Shown one piece after another: positions 1-9,390 of a stretch of 64,000 nt of DNA. The notes under the pieces are model-generated. The model ran no database searches and was not told where the DNA came from. It saw only the letters and a program-made list of their open reading frames with translations. A program made the position numbers and the translations under genes. Source of the DNA: Arthrobacter ramosus (lineage in GTDB: Bacteria; Actinomycetota; Actinomycetes; Actinomycetales; Micrococcaceae); NCBI RefSeq assembly GCF_039535095.1, contig NZ_BAAAWN010000001.1, forward strand, positions 3,162,001 to 3,226,000, written 5' to 3'. Every line of letters begins with the position of its first letter. The first letter of the stretch is position 1.

Positions 1-3000
1 GGTTCCACGGGCACGCCCAAGGGTGTGGCGGTGCAGCACCGTTCCTCTGCTGCCTTTGTTGACGCCGAAGCCCGGATCTTCCTCCAGCAAGATCCCATAG
101 GTCCGCAGGACCGGGTCCTCGCCGGCCTTTCAGTGGCCTTCGACGCTTCCTGCGAGGAGATGTGGCTGGCGTGGCGGAACGGTGCCTGCCTCGTCCCGGC
201 CCCGCGCGCCCTGGTCCGTTCCGGCATGGACCTTGGCCCATGGCTCATCAACCACGGCATCACAGTGGTGTCTACCGTTCCCACGCTCGCGGCCCTGTGG
301 CCGACGGAAGCCCTCGAGAACGTGCGCCTGCTCATTTTCGGCGGCGAAGCCTGCCCGCCCGAACTCGCTGAGCGCCTCGCGGTGGACGGCCGCGAAGTGT
401 GGAACACCTATGGCCCCACCGAAGCAACCGTCGTGGCCTGCGCGGCTCCCCTCGGCGGGGATGGCCCCGTCCGGATCGGATTGCCACTGGACGGCTGGGA
501 CCTCGCTGTCGTCGATGCCGCCGGGGTTCCGGTCGCGGAAGGCGAGACGGGCGAACTGATCATCGGCGGCGTCGGACTGGCCCGCTACCTCGATCCGGCC
601 AAAGACGCCGAAAAATACGCCCCCATGCCGTCCCTGGGGTGGGAACGTGCCTACCGCTCCGGCGACCTCGTCCGCTACGAGGAAGCCGGCCTCATCTTCC
701 AAGGCCGCGCGGACGAACAGGTCAAGCTTGGTGGCCGGCGCATCGAACTCGGTGAGATCGACGCCGCCCTGCAGGCCCTCCCGGGAGTCGCAGGTGCCGC
801 GGCTGCAGTCCGCACGACGGCGGCAGGGAACCAGATACTGGTCGGTTACCTGGCTCCGGCCGGACCGGAGGACATCGACCTCGCAGCTTCCCGCGAGTTG
901 CTCACGGAAAGCCTTCCCGCCGCGCTGATCCCCTTGCTGACGGTCGTGGATTCGCTTCCGACGAAGACCAGCGGCAAAGTGGACCGGCATTCACTTCCCT
1001 GGCCGTTGGCGGGCGCGGGCGCCGCGGATGCCGACAAGGCACCCCTCAACCTGCCCGAGGACGCCCAGTGGGTCGTTGAGCAATGGGAAAGCGTCCTCGG
1101 GCAGGGCGTCACCTCGCTCGACGCCGACTTCTTCGCCTACGGTGGCGGCTCCCTCGCCGCGGCACAACTCGTCTCGGCGTTGCGCGTGCGCTACCCCACC
1201 ATCACTGTGGCCGAAATCTACGCGACACCCCGCGTCGGTGCCCTGATCGACGCCGCGCGGCAGTCACTGCCGGAAGGCGGCATCCAAGGGCCGGCGGCGG
1301 AACGCACGGTTCGGCCCACCTCCCGGAAATCGCAGATCTTCCAGACCCTGATGGGGATTTTCCTCAACATCCTGGTGGGCATGCGTTGGCTCACCTACCT
1401 CATGGCCGCGAACCATTTGCTGGCCGACTTCGCCGGTTTCACAGCCGCTCCGGTCGTGTCCTGGTGGTGGATCCTGTCATCTTGGCTGGTATTCGTCAGC
1501 CCGCCCGGACGCATGGGCATCTCGATCCTGGCCGCGCGAACCCTCTTGCGTGGAGTCCGGCCTGGAACCTACCCGCGCTCAGGCAAAGTCCACTTGAAGC
1601 TATGGCTGGCCGAACAGATCCAGGATCTTTCGGGCGCCATCAGCCTTGCCAGCGCTCCGTGGGTTCCCTACTACGCCAGGGCGCTGGGGGCGAAGATCGG
1701 GAACAACGTCCATTTGCACTCCTTGCCTCCGGTCACAGGACTCCTGTCATTGGGCAGCGGTTGCAACATCGAACCCGAAGTGGATCTCTCCGCCTGGTGG
1801 ATCGACGGTGACTATGTCCACATCGGCGCCATCCATGTAGGTGCCGGCGCCACAGTGGGCTCACGCAGCACGCTCATGCCAGGAACCAGCATCGGCGCAG
1901 GTGCGCGTGTCGAGCCCGGTTCCGCGGTGCTGGGCAAGGTCAAGGCCGGTCATCTTGTTGCCGGCTCCCCCGCCGAACGCCGTGGCAAAGCCAAGAATGG
2001 ATGGCCCGAGACCCCGTCGTCACACCATCTGATCGGCCGGCTCTGGTTTGCGGCGTTCGCTGCGGCTTCGGCGCTGCTTGCCTTGATCCCCTACATTTCG
2101 GCATTCGTCGCCGCGATCGTCATTCTGGCCTTCATCCAAGGCAGGAGTTCCCTGCAGGATGCCTTCCCGGAACTCCTGCTTGCCATTCCCTTGGCGGCAC
2201 TGGCCTGGTTCCTGTGCAATCTCCTGCTGATCCTGGCGACCACCCGGATGCTCGGCGTCGGTCTCAAGGAGGGGTACTATCGGGTCCGCAGCCGCGTCGG
2301 CTGGCAGGTTTGGGCCACTGAACGTGTGCTCGACATGGCGCGGGACCTGCTCTTCCCCATCTACGCCAGCCTCTTCACCCCGGTGTGGCTGCGCCTGTTG
2401 GGCGCCAAAGTTGGCCGTAACGTGGAGGCTTCCACGGTGCTGCTGCTGCCACGCATGACGACCATCGGCGAAGGCGCGTTCCTCGCCGACGACACCATGG
2501 TGGCCTCTTACGAGCTTGGCGGCGGCTGGATGAAGATTGGTCCGGCCAAGATCGGCAAACGCTCGTTCCTCGGCAATTCCGGGATGACCGCAGCCGGCCG
2601 AAGCGTGCCCAAGAACTCACTGGTCGCGGTCCTGTCGGCCACGCCGGCCAAGGCCAAATCGGGCACCTCCTGGCTGGGCAGTCCGCCTGTCAGGCTGCGC
2701 CGGACCGCCGTCAATGCAGATCAGAGCCTCACCTTCAACCCGCCGTTGGCCCTCAAGACCAAACGGGCCCTTTGGGAATTGTGCCGGCTGGTGCCGGTCA
2801 TCCTGACAGTGGGGATCGCCGTCGGTATCATGCTGGTCCTCGACTGGATCGCCACGGAGTCCTCCTACTGGCTCGCGGCCGTTCTTGGGGGCGTCGTGGT
2901 CCTCGCCGCAGGTGCCGTGGCCGCAGCAAGTTCGGTTGCCGCAAAGTGGATACTGGTGGGCCGCATCAAAGCGGGCGAGCATCCCCTGTGGAGCTCGTTC

Positions 3001-3426
3001 ATCTGGCGCAACGAAGTGGTGGACGCCTTCATCGAGATGGTGAGCGCTCCGTGGTTCGCACGTTCGGCGTCCGGCACACCGGCGTTGGTGTGGTGGCTCC
3101 GGGCGCTCGGCGCGAAAATCGGCCGGGGTACCTGGTGCGAGAGCTACTGGCTGCCCGAAGCCGACCTTGTCACGCTCGGCGAAAGCTCCACGGTCAACCG
3201 TGGCTGCGTGGTCCAGACACATCTCTTCCACGACCGCATCATGGCCATCGACACCGTTGTCCTTGGGGACGGCGCCACGATGGGCCCGCATGGCGTCATC
3301 CTGCCGCGGGCCAGCATCGGGGCCGGCGGAACGGTGGGACCGGCGTCGCTGGTCATGCGTGGCGAGACTGTTCCTGCGGGCACCTATTGGATGGGCAATC
3401 CCGTCAGCCCCTGGTCCGGGCCGTAG
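1..3426 (+). CDS. Pls/PosA-family membrane nonribosomal peptide synthetase (5' end missing)
   Basis: The reading frame is open from base 1, where it encodes the adenylation A3 motif (GSTGTPKGV), so the gene starts before the window; the GTG at base 25 is internal. Order of parts: rest of the AMP-forming adenylation domain (FDAS at 139, NTYGPTEAT near 403, TSGKVDR near 970); a carrier domain with GGGS (phosphopantetheine serine at bases 1150-1152); then three blocks, each made of a hydrophobic pair of membrane segments and a left-handed beta-helix hexapeptide-repeat region (about 1680-1980, 2380-2700 and 3090-3420). One A domain, one carrier, six membrane segments and three tandem C-terminal domains is the architecture known for Streptomyces ε-poly-L-lysine synthetase. 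There is no classical condensation or thioesterase domain, as in that family. The product is probably a homopolymer of a cationic amino acid (inference). An M1 peptidase follows 38 bp downstream. Confidence 0.9.
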   Translation, partial: GSTGTPKGVAVQHRSSAAFVDAEARIFLQQDPIGPQDRVLAGLSVAFDASCEEMWLAWRNGACLVPAPRALVRSGMDLGPWLINHGITVVSTVPTLAALWPTEALENVRLLIFGGEACPPELAERLAVDGREVWNTYGPTEATVVACAAPLGGDGPVRIGLPLDGWDLAVVDAAGVPVAEGETGELIIGGVGLARYLDPAKDAEKYAPMPSLGWERAYRSGDLVRYEEAGLIFQGRADEQVKLGGRRIELGEIDAALQALPGVAGAAAAVRTTAAGNQILVGYLAPAGPEDIDLAASRELLTESLPAALIPLLTVVDSLPTKTSGKVDRHSLPWPLAGAGAADADKAPLNLPEDAQWVVEQWESVLGQGVTSLDADFFAYGGGSLAAAQLVSALRVRYPTITVAEIYATPRVGALIDAARQSLPEGGIQGPAAERTVRPTSRKSQIFQTLMGIFLNILVGMRWLTYLMAANHLLADFAGFTAAPVVSWWWILSSWLVFVSPPGRMGISILAARTLLRGVRPGTYPRSGKVHLKLWLAEQIQDLSGAISLASAPWVPYYARALGAKIGNNVHLHSLPPVTGLLSLGSGCNIEPEVDLSAWWIDGDYVHIGAIHVGAGATVGSRSTLMPGTSIGAGARVEPGSAVLGKVKAGHLVAGSPAERRGKAKNGWPETPSSHHLIGRLWFAAFAAASALLALIPYISAFVAAIVILAFIQGRSSLQDAFPELLLAIPLAALAWFLCNLLLILATTRMLGVGLKEGYYRVRSRVGWQVWATERVLDMARDLLFPIYASLFTPVWLRLLGAKVGRNVEASTVLLLPRMTTIGEGAFLADDTMVASYELGGGWMKIGPAKIGKRSFLGNSGMTAAGRSVPKNSLVAVLSATPAKAKSGTSWLGSPPVRLRRTAVNADQSLTFNPPLALKTKRALWELCRLVPVILTVGIAVGIMLVLDWIATESSYWLAAVLGGVVVLAAGAVAAASSVAAKWILVGRIKAGEHPLWSSFIWRNEVVDAFIEMVSAPWFARSASGTPALVWWLRALGAKIGRGTWCESYWLPEADLVTLGESSTVNRGCVVQTHLFHDRIMAIDTVVLGDGATMGPHGVILPRASIGAGGTVGPASLVMRGETVPAGTYWMGNPVSPWSGP

Positions 3427-3464
3427 CGTAGATTGGCAAGAGGACCGGTGAAAACCACCAGCGC

Positions 3465-4889
3465 ATGACAACAGCAGCACAGCAAGCTACACGGAGGCAG
3501 CCAGCGCACATGAGCCGCAGCGAACCAGGAACAACCACAACTGCCGTCGACCCCTACACCCTGCACCACGGGAGCACGGCATTCCAGGTGCTGAGGTACG
3601 AGCTGGACCTGGACTATAGCCTGGGCAGCAACCGGCTCAACGGCCGGGCGATGCTTCGTTGCATAGCCCTCGAAGACACGGACTCGGTGATCCTGGATCT
3701 GGTGGGCCTGAAGGCTTCCAAAATCTTGATGGACGGCAAGAAAGTGCCGAAGTTCAGTACCCGCGGCGAGCACCTCGTGATTACGGCCAAGGACCGGTTG
3801 CGGACAGGCCGGCATTTCACAATTGAGCTCCGCTACGACGGCAATCCTAAGCCGCGCCGGGGCCTGTGGGGCGAGGTCGGTTGGGAAGAGCTCGACGACG
3901 GCGTGCTGGTTGCCGGGCAGCCGAACGGCGCCGCGTCCTGGTTCCCGTGCAACGACCATCCGCGGCACAAGTCCAGCTACTTGATCAGTATCACCACCGA
4001 CGACAACTACCGCGCCATCTGCAACGGCCGCCTCGTCTCCCACAGCAGGAAATCAAGCCGCGAAACCTGGGTCTACGAACAGGGCGAGCCGATGGCAAGC
4101 TATCTCGCCACCGTGCAAATCGGACGCTACCGGCTTCACCAACTCAGCCCCTCCCTCGGTGGGGCCCGCACCGGGACCGCCCATCATGCCGAAGCCCTGC
4201 GGCAGGCCCCGGTGCCCCAGTTCGTTGCAGTCACCCCTGGTTTGTTGACCGAGGCCCGCGAAGGCCTGGCACGGCAGGCCGACATGATGCGCACCTTCGT
4301 GGAGTGTTTCGGTCCGTATCCCTTTGCGGAATACACGGCCGTCGTGACCGAGGACGAACTGGAAATCCCCCTTGAGGCCCAGACCCTCTCGATCTTCGGG
4401 AGGAACCACATGGAGCAATCGTGGGACGCGCAGCGCCTCATCGCCCACGAGCTGTCCCACCAGTGGTTCGGCAACTCGCTCACGGTGAGCAGTTGGCGGG
4501 ACATCTGGTTGCATGAGGGCTTCGCGTGCTACGCCGAGTGGATCTGGTCCGAGGAAGCCGGCGTCATGTCCCTCGCCAACCGTGCAAGGGCCGCGTGGCG
4601 CAAGCTCGACGGGGGCGCCCAGGACCTGGTGATCGGCGACCCCGGACCGGAGCACATGTTCGATGACCGCGTTTACAAGCGCGGGGCCCTTGCCCTCCAC
4701 GCCGTCCGTCTCGCGTGCGGAGACGCAGTATTCTTCGGATTGTTGCGGCATTGGACCGAGGTCAAGCGCCACAGCTCGGTGTCCACGGCGGAATTCATCG
4801 CCGCGACGAACGCTTACGTCCCGGGGCTCGATGCGGCCACCGTCCTGGAACCGTGGCTGTACCAAGCAAGGCTGCCCGCCTTCGGCTGA
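3465..4889 (+). CDS. M1-family zinc aminopeptidase
   Basis: A protein of 474 aa with the gluzincin signature HELSH at residues 328-332 and the third zinc ligand Glu351 in WLHEGFACYAE, the HExxH-x18-E spacing of family M1. An N-terminal beta-rich domain (about 30-220) resembles the M1 saddle domain. The usual GAMEN exopeptidase motif is replaced by a PLEAQ-like segment before the zinc site. No signal peptide is evident, so it is probably cytosolic. It is shorter than the large 850-aa M1 enzymes but fits the compact actinobacterial type. A TAGATT box lies just after the NRPS stop, and a second in-frame ATG at 3510 could be the true start. Streptomyces polylysine producers have a Zn aminopeptidase (Pld) that degrades the polymer; the position here directly after a Pls-type synthetase suggests a related role (inference). 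Confidence 0.88.
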   Translation: MTTAAQQATRRQPAHMSRSEPGTTTTAVDPYTLHHGSTAFQVLRYELDLDYSLGSNRLNGRAMLRCIALEDTDSVILDLVGLKASKILMDGKKVPKFSTRGEHLVITAKDRLRTGRHFTIELRYDGNPKPRRGLWGEVGWEELDDGVLVAGQPNGAASWFPCNDHPRHKSSYLISITTDDNYRAICNGRLVSHSRKSSRETWVYEQGEPMASYLATVQIGRYRLHQLSPSLGGARTGTAHHAEALRQAPVPQFVAVTPGLLTEAREGLARQADMMRTFVECFGPYPFAEYTAVVTEDELEIPLEAQTLSIFGRNHMEQSWDAQRLIAHELSHQWFGNSLTVSSWRDIWLHEGFACYAEWIWSEEAGVMSLANRARAAWRKLDGGAQDLVIGDPGPEHMFDDRVYKRGALALHAVRLACGDAVFFGLLRHWTEVKRHSSVSTAEFIAATNAYVPGLDAATVLEPWLYQARLPAFG

Positions 4890-4898
4890 TCCCCGGAT

Positions 4899-5498
4899 TC
4901 AGCGGAACGTTGCCGCCAGGGCGGCAAGAAGTCCGGCCGGAAGGTCCCGACCGTCGGCGCTGGCCGGGAGGTCCAGGTCCCACAGCCCCGGCCTTTCAAG
5001 CACATCGAGGGAATCCGGGGCCACCCTGAGCCCTTCGCCAGTCATCTTCAACCAGGCTTCCTTGCGTGCCCACAATCGTGCGCGCTCCTGAGCCCGACGC
5101 CCGGGCTCCAGCGCGTTGAGATGGCGCCGCTCTCGTGCGGTCAGGGCAACGTCGTCAAAGCCGGCGAACTCCGTGCCCGCCGTATTCTCCAGATCGACGC
5201 CCACCCGGAGCCCGGGTTCCGGATTCACGACGGCGGCAAACAGCACCCAGCCCGACGACCGTGAGGCGCTGAGCACCAGGGGTGCGGGGCCGCCGTCGAG
5301 CAGGTACCCGGGCCGGCCATGTGCGATGTCCGGACCGGCACCGCATTCCGGGCACTCGTAGGCCGCATGGAGCCTCGAAGCGGGAACACCCAGGAGGGTT
5401 GCGGCAAAGTTTTGCTGCGCCAGCCGGGACGCCAGGAACTCCATTCGGAAGACCGGGGCCATGGCGTCTCCCCGAAGGGTCTCGGCCGGAGACAACAA
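4899..5498 (-). CDS. 4'-phosphopantetheinyl transferase (Sfp type)
   Basis: A protein of about 199 aa with the two Sfp-family signatures: RVGVDLE (magnesium-binding Asp and Glu) and WARKEAWLKMTGEG (Mg and CoA contacts). It would move phosphopantetheine from CoA to the carrier-domain serine of the synthetase encoded convergently at 1-3426, converting it to the holo form. The gene faces the M1 peptidase tail to tail, 9 bp apart. The start is uncertain: the first ATG/GTG/TTG in the frame is a TTG pair at 5498/5495, with a weak GGAAG 12 bases upstream, and an ATG at about 5462 would remove part of the N-terminal region. It lies downstream of pheT in the same direction, separated by a 15-bp hairpin. 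Confidence 0.85.
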   Translation of the reverse strand: MLSPAETLRGDAMAPVFRMEFLASRLAQQNFAATLLGVPASRLHAAYECPECGAGPDIAHGRPGYLLDGGPAPLVLSASRSSGWVLFAAVVNPEPGLRVGVDLENTAGTEFAGFDDVALTARERRHLNALEPGRRAQERARLWARKEAWLKMTGEGLRVAPDSLDVLERPGLWDLDLPASADGRDLPAGLLAALAATFR

Positions 5499-5535
5499 TT
5501 CCGCCGCCGTCTTCCCGATGGCGGCGGAATCAGCA

Positions 5536-5575
5536 GGATCCAGGGGCTGGATGTGGACAGCCAGCCCCTGGATCC
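5536..5575 (-). terminator. Strong hairpin between pheT and the phosphopantetheinyl transferase gene
   Basis: Perfect 15-bp inverted repeat (arms 5536-5550 and 5561-5575, loop 10) starting 16 bases after the pheT stop. There is no clear U-run, as is common in high-GC actinobacteria. It probably ends the pheST transcript and sets the transferase gene apart. Confidence 0.7.
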
Positions 5576-5590
5576 CCGGGTTGGTACTCG

Positions 5591-8140
5591 TCAGCGCTGG
5601 ACCGCTCCGAATCGCTCTGCGGCGACGGCGACGGCGGCCTCGCGTGCCTCCGATGCCTCATCGGCGGTCAAGGTGCGGTCAGTGGCACGGAATCGCAGCC
5701 CGAAGGCGAGCGACTTCTTGCCGTCTTCGATGCCCTGGCCTGCGTAGACATCGAACAGGGCGACGTCTTCGAGGAGTTCGCCGGCGCCTTCCCGGAGGGC
5801 GGCCAGTACGGCGTCCGCCGGAACGTCCTGCGGCACCACGAGGGCAACGTCCTGGGTGGCCACCGGGAAACCGGAGATGTGCTTGGCAACAATGACGTCC
5901 GGAGCGGCGTCGAAGAGTGCATCCGCGTTGAGCTCGAGCGCCACGGAACGTGCGGGCATGTCATGTGCGGCGAGCAGCTTGGGGTGCAATTCGCCGGCGT
6001 AGCCCACGACGTCGCCGGAGCGGAGCGCCAACTGGGCGGCGCGCCCCGGGTGGAACGCCTGGTGGCTGCCTTGGCTGACCACGAGTTCCACGCCGAGGAC
6101 GTCGCCGACGAGCCGGGCAACATCCAGGGCGTCGGCCCAGTCCCAGGCACGCGGAGTGTGGGCAGCGGCGGCCGGGGAATCGTGGCCGGTCAAGACAGCG
6201 GCGATGTGCAGCGGCTGGTCGGGGACGCCGTCGTACAGTCCGTCAAGAACCTCGTCGGAAGGTTTGACGCCCAGCGGCGGGATGGATGCCGTGCCCAGCT
6301 GGCCGTCGGGAAGGAACACCGAGCCTGCCTCGAAGAGGGCGAGGTCGCGGAACCCGCGGGAGTGGTTGCGGCGGGCAACCTCGATCAGGCCGGGAAGTAC
6401 GGAGGTACGCAGGTAACCGTGTTCTTCACTGATCGGGTTGGCCAGTTTGAGGGCGGTGCGTGCCGCGCCTTCCTCCGCCACTCCGAAGGTGTCATTGGCC
6501 GACTTGGAAACGAACGGGTAAGAGAGGACCTCGGTGAGCCCGGCGTCGGCGAGCGCCTGGACCACGCGGCGTTTCTGCTGCTGGGTCCGGGTCAAGCCGC
6601 GGCCTGGAGGGGCCACGGGCAGGGTGGCCGGGATGTTGTCGTAGCCCACCAGCCGTGCGATTTCCTCGGAGAGGTCTTCCTTGGTTTCCAGGTCATTGCG
6701 CCAGCTCGGTGCCGTGACCACATAGGAGCCGCCCACATCGTCCTTCAGGACGATGGCGCCGAGGTCCTTAAGGGAACCCGTGATCTGTTCTTCGGTGAAG
6801 TCGATGCCGATCCGGGAGGCCGCGTAGCCCGACGGCAGCTCGATGGTCACGGCGTCGGGTGCTGTCCCGACGTCGGTGCCGGCTTCGTCTGCCGTTCCAC
6901 CGGCCAGTTCAACCAGGAGGTCAACGACGCGTTGGGCAGCAACGTTGGCAACCTGCCAATCCACTCCGCGTTCGAAGCGCTTGGACGCCTCTGACGGCAG
7001 CTTGTGCCTGCGGCGGGACCGCCCGATCGAGACCTCGTCGAAGTGCGCTGCCTCGACCAGGATGTTGGTGGTCGAGTCGGAAACCTCGGTGTTGGCTCCA
7101 CCCATGACGCCGGCGATGCCGATTGCGCCGGAGTCGTCGGTGATCAGGAGGTCTTCGACGTCGAGCGCACGCACTTTGTCGTCGAGGGTGGTGATCTTCT
7201 CCCCCGCGACGGCGCGGCGGACCACGATATCGCCCGAAAGCTTGTCGAGGTCGTAGCAGTGGTTCGGCTGGCCGAGTTCCAGCATCACGTAGTTGGAAAT
7301 ATCCACAGGCAGCGAAATGGAGCGGATGCCGGCCAGGCGCAGCCGGGAGACCATCCATGGCGGGGTGGGGCGGGTGGCGTCCACACCGCGGACCGTGCGG
7401 GCCACGAAGCGGTCACAACCGGGCTTGCCGTAGATGGGCGCGTCGTCGTTGAGCTTGACGCCGTAGCCGCCGGAGACTGCCGCAGGGGCATTGACCTTCG
7501 CTGCCGGGTCCGTGAAGACGGTTCCGGTGGCGTGGGCATATTCGCGGGCCACGCCGCGGATCGAGAACGCGTAGCCGCGGTCCGGAGTGACGTTGATTTC
7601 GGCGGCTTCATCGTAGAGGCCCAGAAGGGACATGGCGTCGGTGCCGATTTCGGGATCGAGGCCAATGCGGGAAAGCACCAGGATGCCGTCGTGGTCCTCG
7701 CCGATGCCAAGTTCACGGACGGAGGCGATCATGCCTGCGGACAGGTGCCCGTACGTCTTGCGCGCGGAAATGTGGAAATCACCCGGGAGCACGGCGCCCG
7801 GGAGGGTCACCACAACCTTGTCTCCCTCGACGAAGTTATGGGCACCGCAAATGATGCCCTGAACCCCGGAAGGGTCGATGCCCTTGCCGGTCAGGGTCTG
7901 CTCCTGGCCTTCAGGGACCACGCGGACCTGGCACCAGTTGATGGTCTTGCCGTTGCTCTGCGGTTCCTTGACGAGGCTCAGGACCTGGCCCACCACGATG
8001 GGACCCTTGAGTTCGTCCGTGGGGCGGTGGACGGCTTCCTCTTCAAAGCCGACCTTGACGAGTTCCGCCATGACGTCTTCGGCCGTGGCGTCGGCCGGAA
8101 CCTGCGCGAATTCACGCAGCCATGAAAGTGGGATACGCAC
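5591..8140 (-). CDS. pheT: Phenylalanine--tRNA ligase beta subunit
   Basis: An 849-aa protein that forms the (αβ)2 phenylalanyl-tRNA synthetase with PheS. N-terminal RIPLSWLREFAQ, then a tRNA-binding OB domain (about 40-150, containing CGAHNF), B3/B4 editing region, B5 domain (DRGYAFSIRGVAREY occurs just before the B3/B4 stretch), and a C-terminal anticodon-binding FDX domain ending near FGLRFRATDRTLT. I chose the GTG at 8140, 2 bases after the pheS stop, because the protein starts there as in the family; a longer open frame to 8371 reads over pheS and has no family-like sequence. Length is normal for the family. Confidence 0.97.
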   Translation of the reverse strand: MRIPLSWLREFAQVPADATAEDVMAELVKVGFEEEAVHRPTDELKGPIVVGQVLSLVKEPQSNGKTINWCQVRVVPEGQEQTLTGKGIDPSGVQGIICGAHNFVEGDKVVVTLPGAVLPGDFHISARKTYGHLSAGMIASVRELGIGEDHDGILVLSRIGLDPEIGTDAMSLLGLYDEAAEINVTPDRGYAFSIRGVAREYAHATGTVFTDPAAKVNAPAAVSGGYGVKLNDDAPIYGKPGCDRFVARTVRGVDATRPTPPWMVSRLRLAGIRSISLPVDISNYVMLELGQPNHCYDLDKLSGDIVVRRAVAGEKITTLDDKVRALDVEDLLITDDSGAIGIAGVMGGANTEVSDSTTNILVEAAHFDEVSIGRSRRRHKLPSEASKRFERGVDWQVANVAAQRVVDLLVELAGGTADEAGTDVGTAPDAVTIELPSGYAASRIGIDFTEEQITGSLKDLGAIVLKDDVGGSYVVTAPSWRNDLETKEDLSEEIARLVGYDNIPATLPVAPPGRGLTRTQQQKRRVVQALADAGLTEVLSYPFVSKSANDTFGVAEEGAARTALKLANPISEEHGYLRTSVLPGLIEVARRNHSRGFRDLALFEAGSVFLPDGQLGTASIPPLGVKPSDEVLDGLYDGVPDQPLHIAAVLTGHDSPAAAAHTPRAWDWADALDVARLVGDVLGVELVVSQGSHQAFHPGRAAQLALRSGDVVGYAGELHPKLLAAHDMPARSVALELNADALFDAAPDVIVAKHISGFPVATQDVALVVPQDVPADAVLAALREGAGELLEDVALFDVYAGQGIEDGKKSLAFGLRFRATDRTLTADEASEAREAAVAVAAERFGAVQR

Positions 8141-8142
8141 TG

Positions 8143-9204
8143 TTAGATCTCCATCCCGAAGTGCTCGCTGAAACGTACATCGCCTTCGATCATGTCGCGC
8201 ATGTCGCCGACCTCGTTGCGGAACATGAGCGTGCGCTCGATGCCCATGCCGAAAGCAAAACCTGAATACTCGTCCGGGTCGATGCCGGCAGCGCGCAGGA
8301 CGTTGGGATTGACCATGCCGCAGCCGCCCCATTCGATCCAGCGAGGGCCGCCCTTGGCGCCGGGGTGCCAAATGTCCAGCTCCGCGGACGGCTCGGTGAA
8401 CGGGAAGTAGTTGGGACGCAGGCGGATCTGTGCCTCGTCTCCGAACATCTGCCGGGCGAAGTGCTCCAAAGTGCCGCGCAGGTCGGCCATGCTCAGCTTC
8501 TTGTCGATGGCCAGGCCCTCGAACTGGTGGAACACGGGCGTGTGGGTGGCATCGAGTTCATCGGTGCGGAATACCTTGCCCGGGCACAGCACGTAGATGG
8601 GCACTTCGCGCTCCAGCATGGAGCGGACCTGTACCGGGGAAGTGTGCGTGCGCATGAGCAGGTGCGCCTCGGGAGGCTCCACGAAGAAGGTGTCCTGCAT
8701 TTCGCGGGCGGGGTGGTCGGGCTTGAAGTTGAGGGCGTCGAAGTTGAACCACTCGGACTCCACTTCGGGTCCTTCGGCGATTTCCCAGCCCATGCCGACG
8801 AAGATGTCCGCCACGCGGTCCTGCAGCGTGGACAGCGGGTGGCGCGCACCGGCACGGCGCCGTCGCGGCGCTGCCGTGACATCGACGGTTTCCTCCACAA
8901 GGATGCGGGCGTCGTTTTCGGCTTCGAGCACAGCGGTCCGTGCCGCGAGCGCCTGGTTGACGCGGCCACGGGAGGAACCCATGAGTTTGCCTGCGGCGGC
9001 CTTCTGCTCCTTGGGCAGGCCACCGATTTCACGGTTGGCAAGGCTCAAGGGCGACTTCTCGCCGGTGTGCGCCAAACGGACGGCTTTGAGTTCTTCGAGG
9101 GAGGATGCAGCGGCAATCGCGGCGACGGCTTCCTCAACGGCAGCGGTGATGGCGGCTTCATCCAGAGGGTTCGGGATGGCAGCGCCCGGCAAAGTGTCAG
9201 TCAT
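8143..9204 (-). CDS. pheS: Phenylalanine--tRNA ligase alpha subunit
   Basis: A 353-aa catalytic subunit of PheRS. An N-terminal coiled-coil (about 20-100, [18 protein letters not shown]) that contacts tRNA is followed by the class II catalytic core: motif 2 ([19 protein letters not shown]) and motif 3 ([16 protein letters not shown]). Start ATG at 9204, first gene of the pheST operon, with pheT 2 bp downstream. A TAGACT box on the minus strand at 9307-9312 could be its -10, leaving about 95 nt of leader; I see no convincing T-box there. Confidence 0.97.
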   Translation of the reverse strand: MTDTLPGAAIPNPLDEAAITAAVEEAVAAIAAASSLEELKAVRLAHTGEKSPLSLANREIGGLPKEQKAAAGKLMGSSRGRVNQALAARTAVLEAENDARILVEETVDVTAAPRRRRAGARHPLSTLQDRVADIFVGMGWEIAEGPEVESEWFNFDALNFKPDHPAREMQDTFFVEPPEAHLLMRTHTSPVQVRSMLEREVPIYVLCPGKVFRTDELDATHTPVFHQFEGLAIDKKLSMADLRGTLEHFARQMFGDEAQIRLRPNYFPFTEPSAELDIWHPGAKGGPRWIEWGGCGMVNPNVLRAAGIDPDEYSGFAFGMGIERTLMFRNEVGDMRDMIEGDVRFSEHFGMEI

Positions 9205-9378
9205 CTACTGTTCTTAGCTACGAGTCGGAAATGGTCTTCACCAGGCAGGGCCATGGCAAAAGCAGGAGCGATGCTCGCTGGACGCGTCCGGCGGGCACTA
9301 ACACCCAGTCTAGTAGACGGGTTCGGCGGGGCTTTAACCCGTGACACCGTCCGGACGGCGTTCGCCAGCGCCCGGGGC

Positions 9379-9384
9379 TAGCAT
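9379..9384 (+). promoter_or_regulatory. -10 box of a probably leaderless promoter
   Basis: TAGCAT followed by 6 bases and the ATG of the SIMPL gene; one of a dozen such TANNNT-N6/7-start arrangements in the window. Confidence 0.5.
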
Positions 9385-9390
9385 GGCCTC

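Noticed and set aside
5501..5594. Coding-looking residues upstream of the phosphopantetheinyl transferase TTG
   Set aside because: The region is dominated by a perfect hairpin and has no start codon, so I treat it as terminator rather than as a longer protein.
5282..6994. A 570-codon plus-strand frame over pheT
   Set aside because: Antisense shadow of pheT and the transferase; no motifs, and the opposite strand is certain coding.
8141..8371. 77-residue N-terminal extension of PheT
   Set aside because: Reads over pheS in another frame; the GTG at 8140 gives the family N-terminus.
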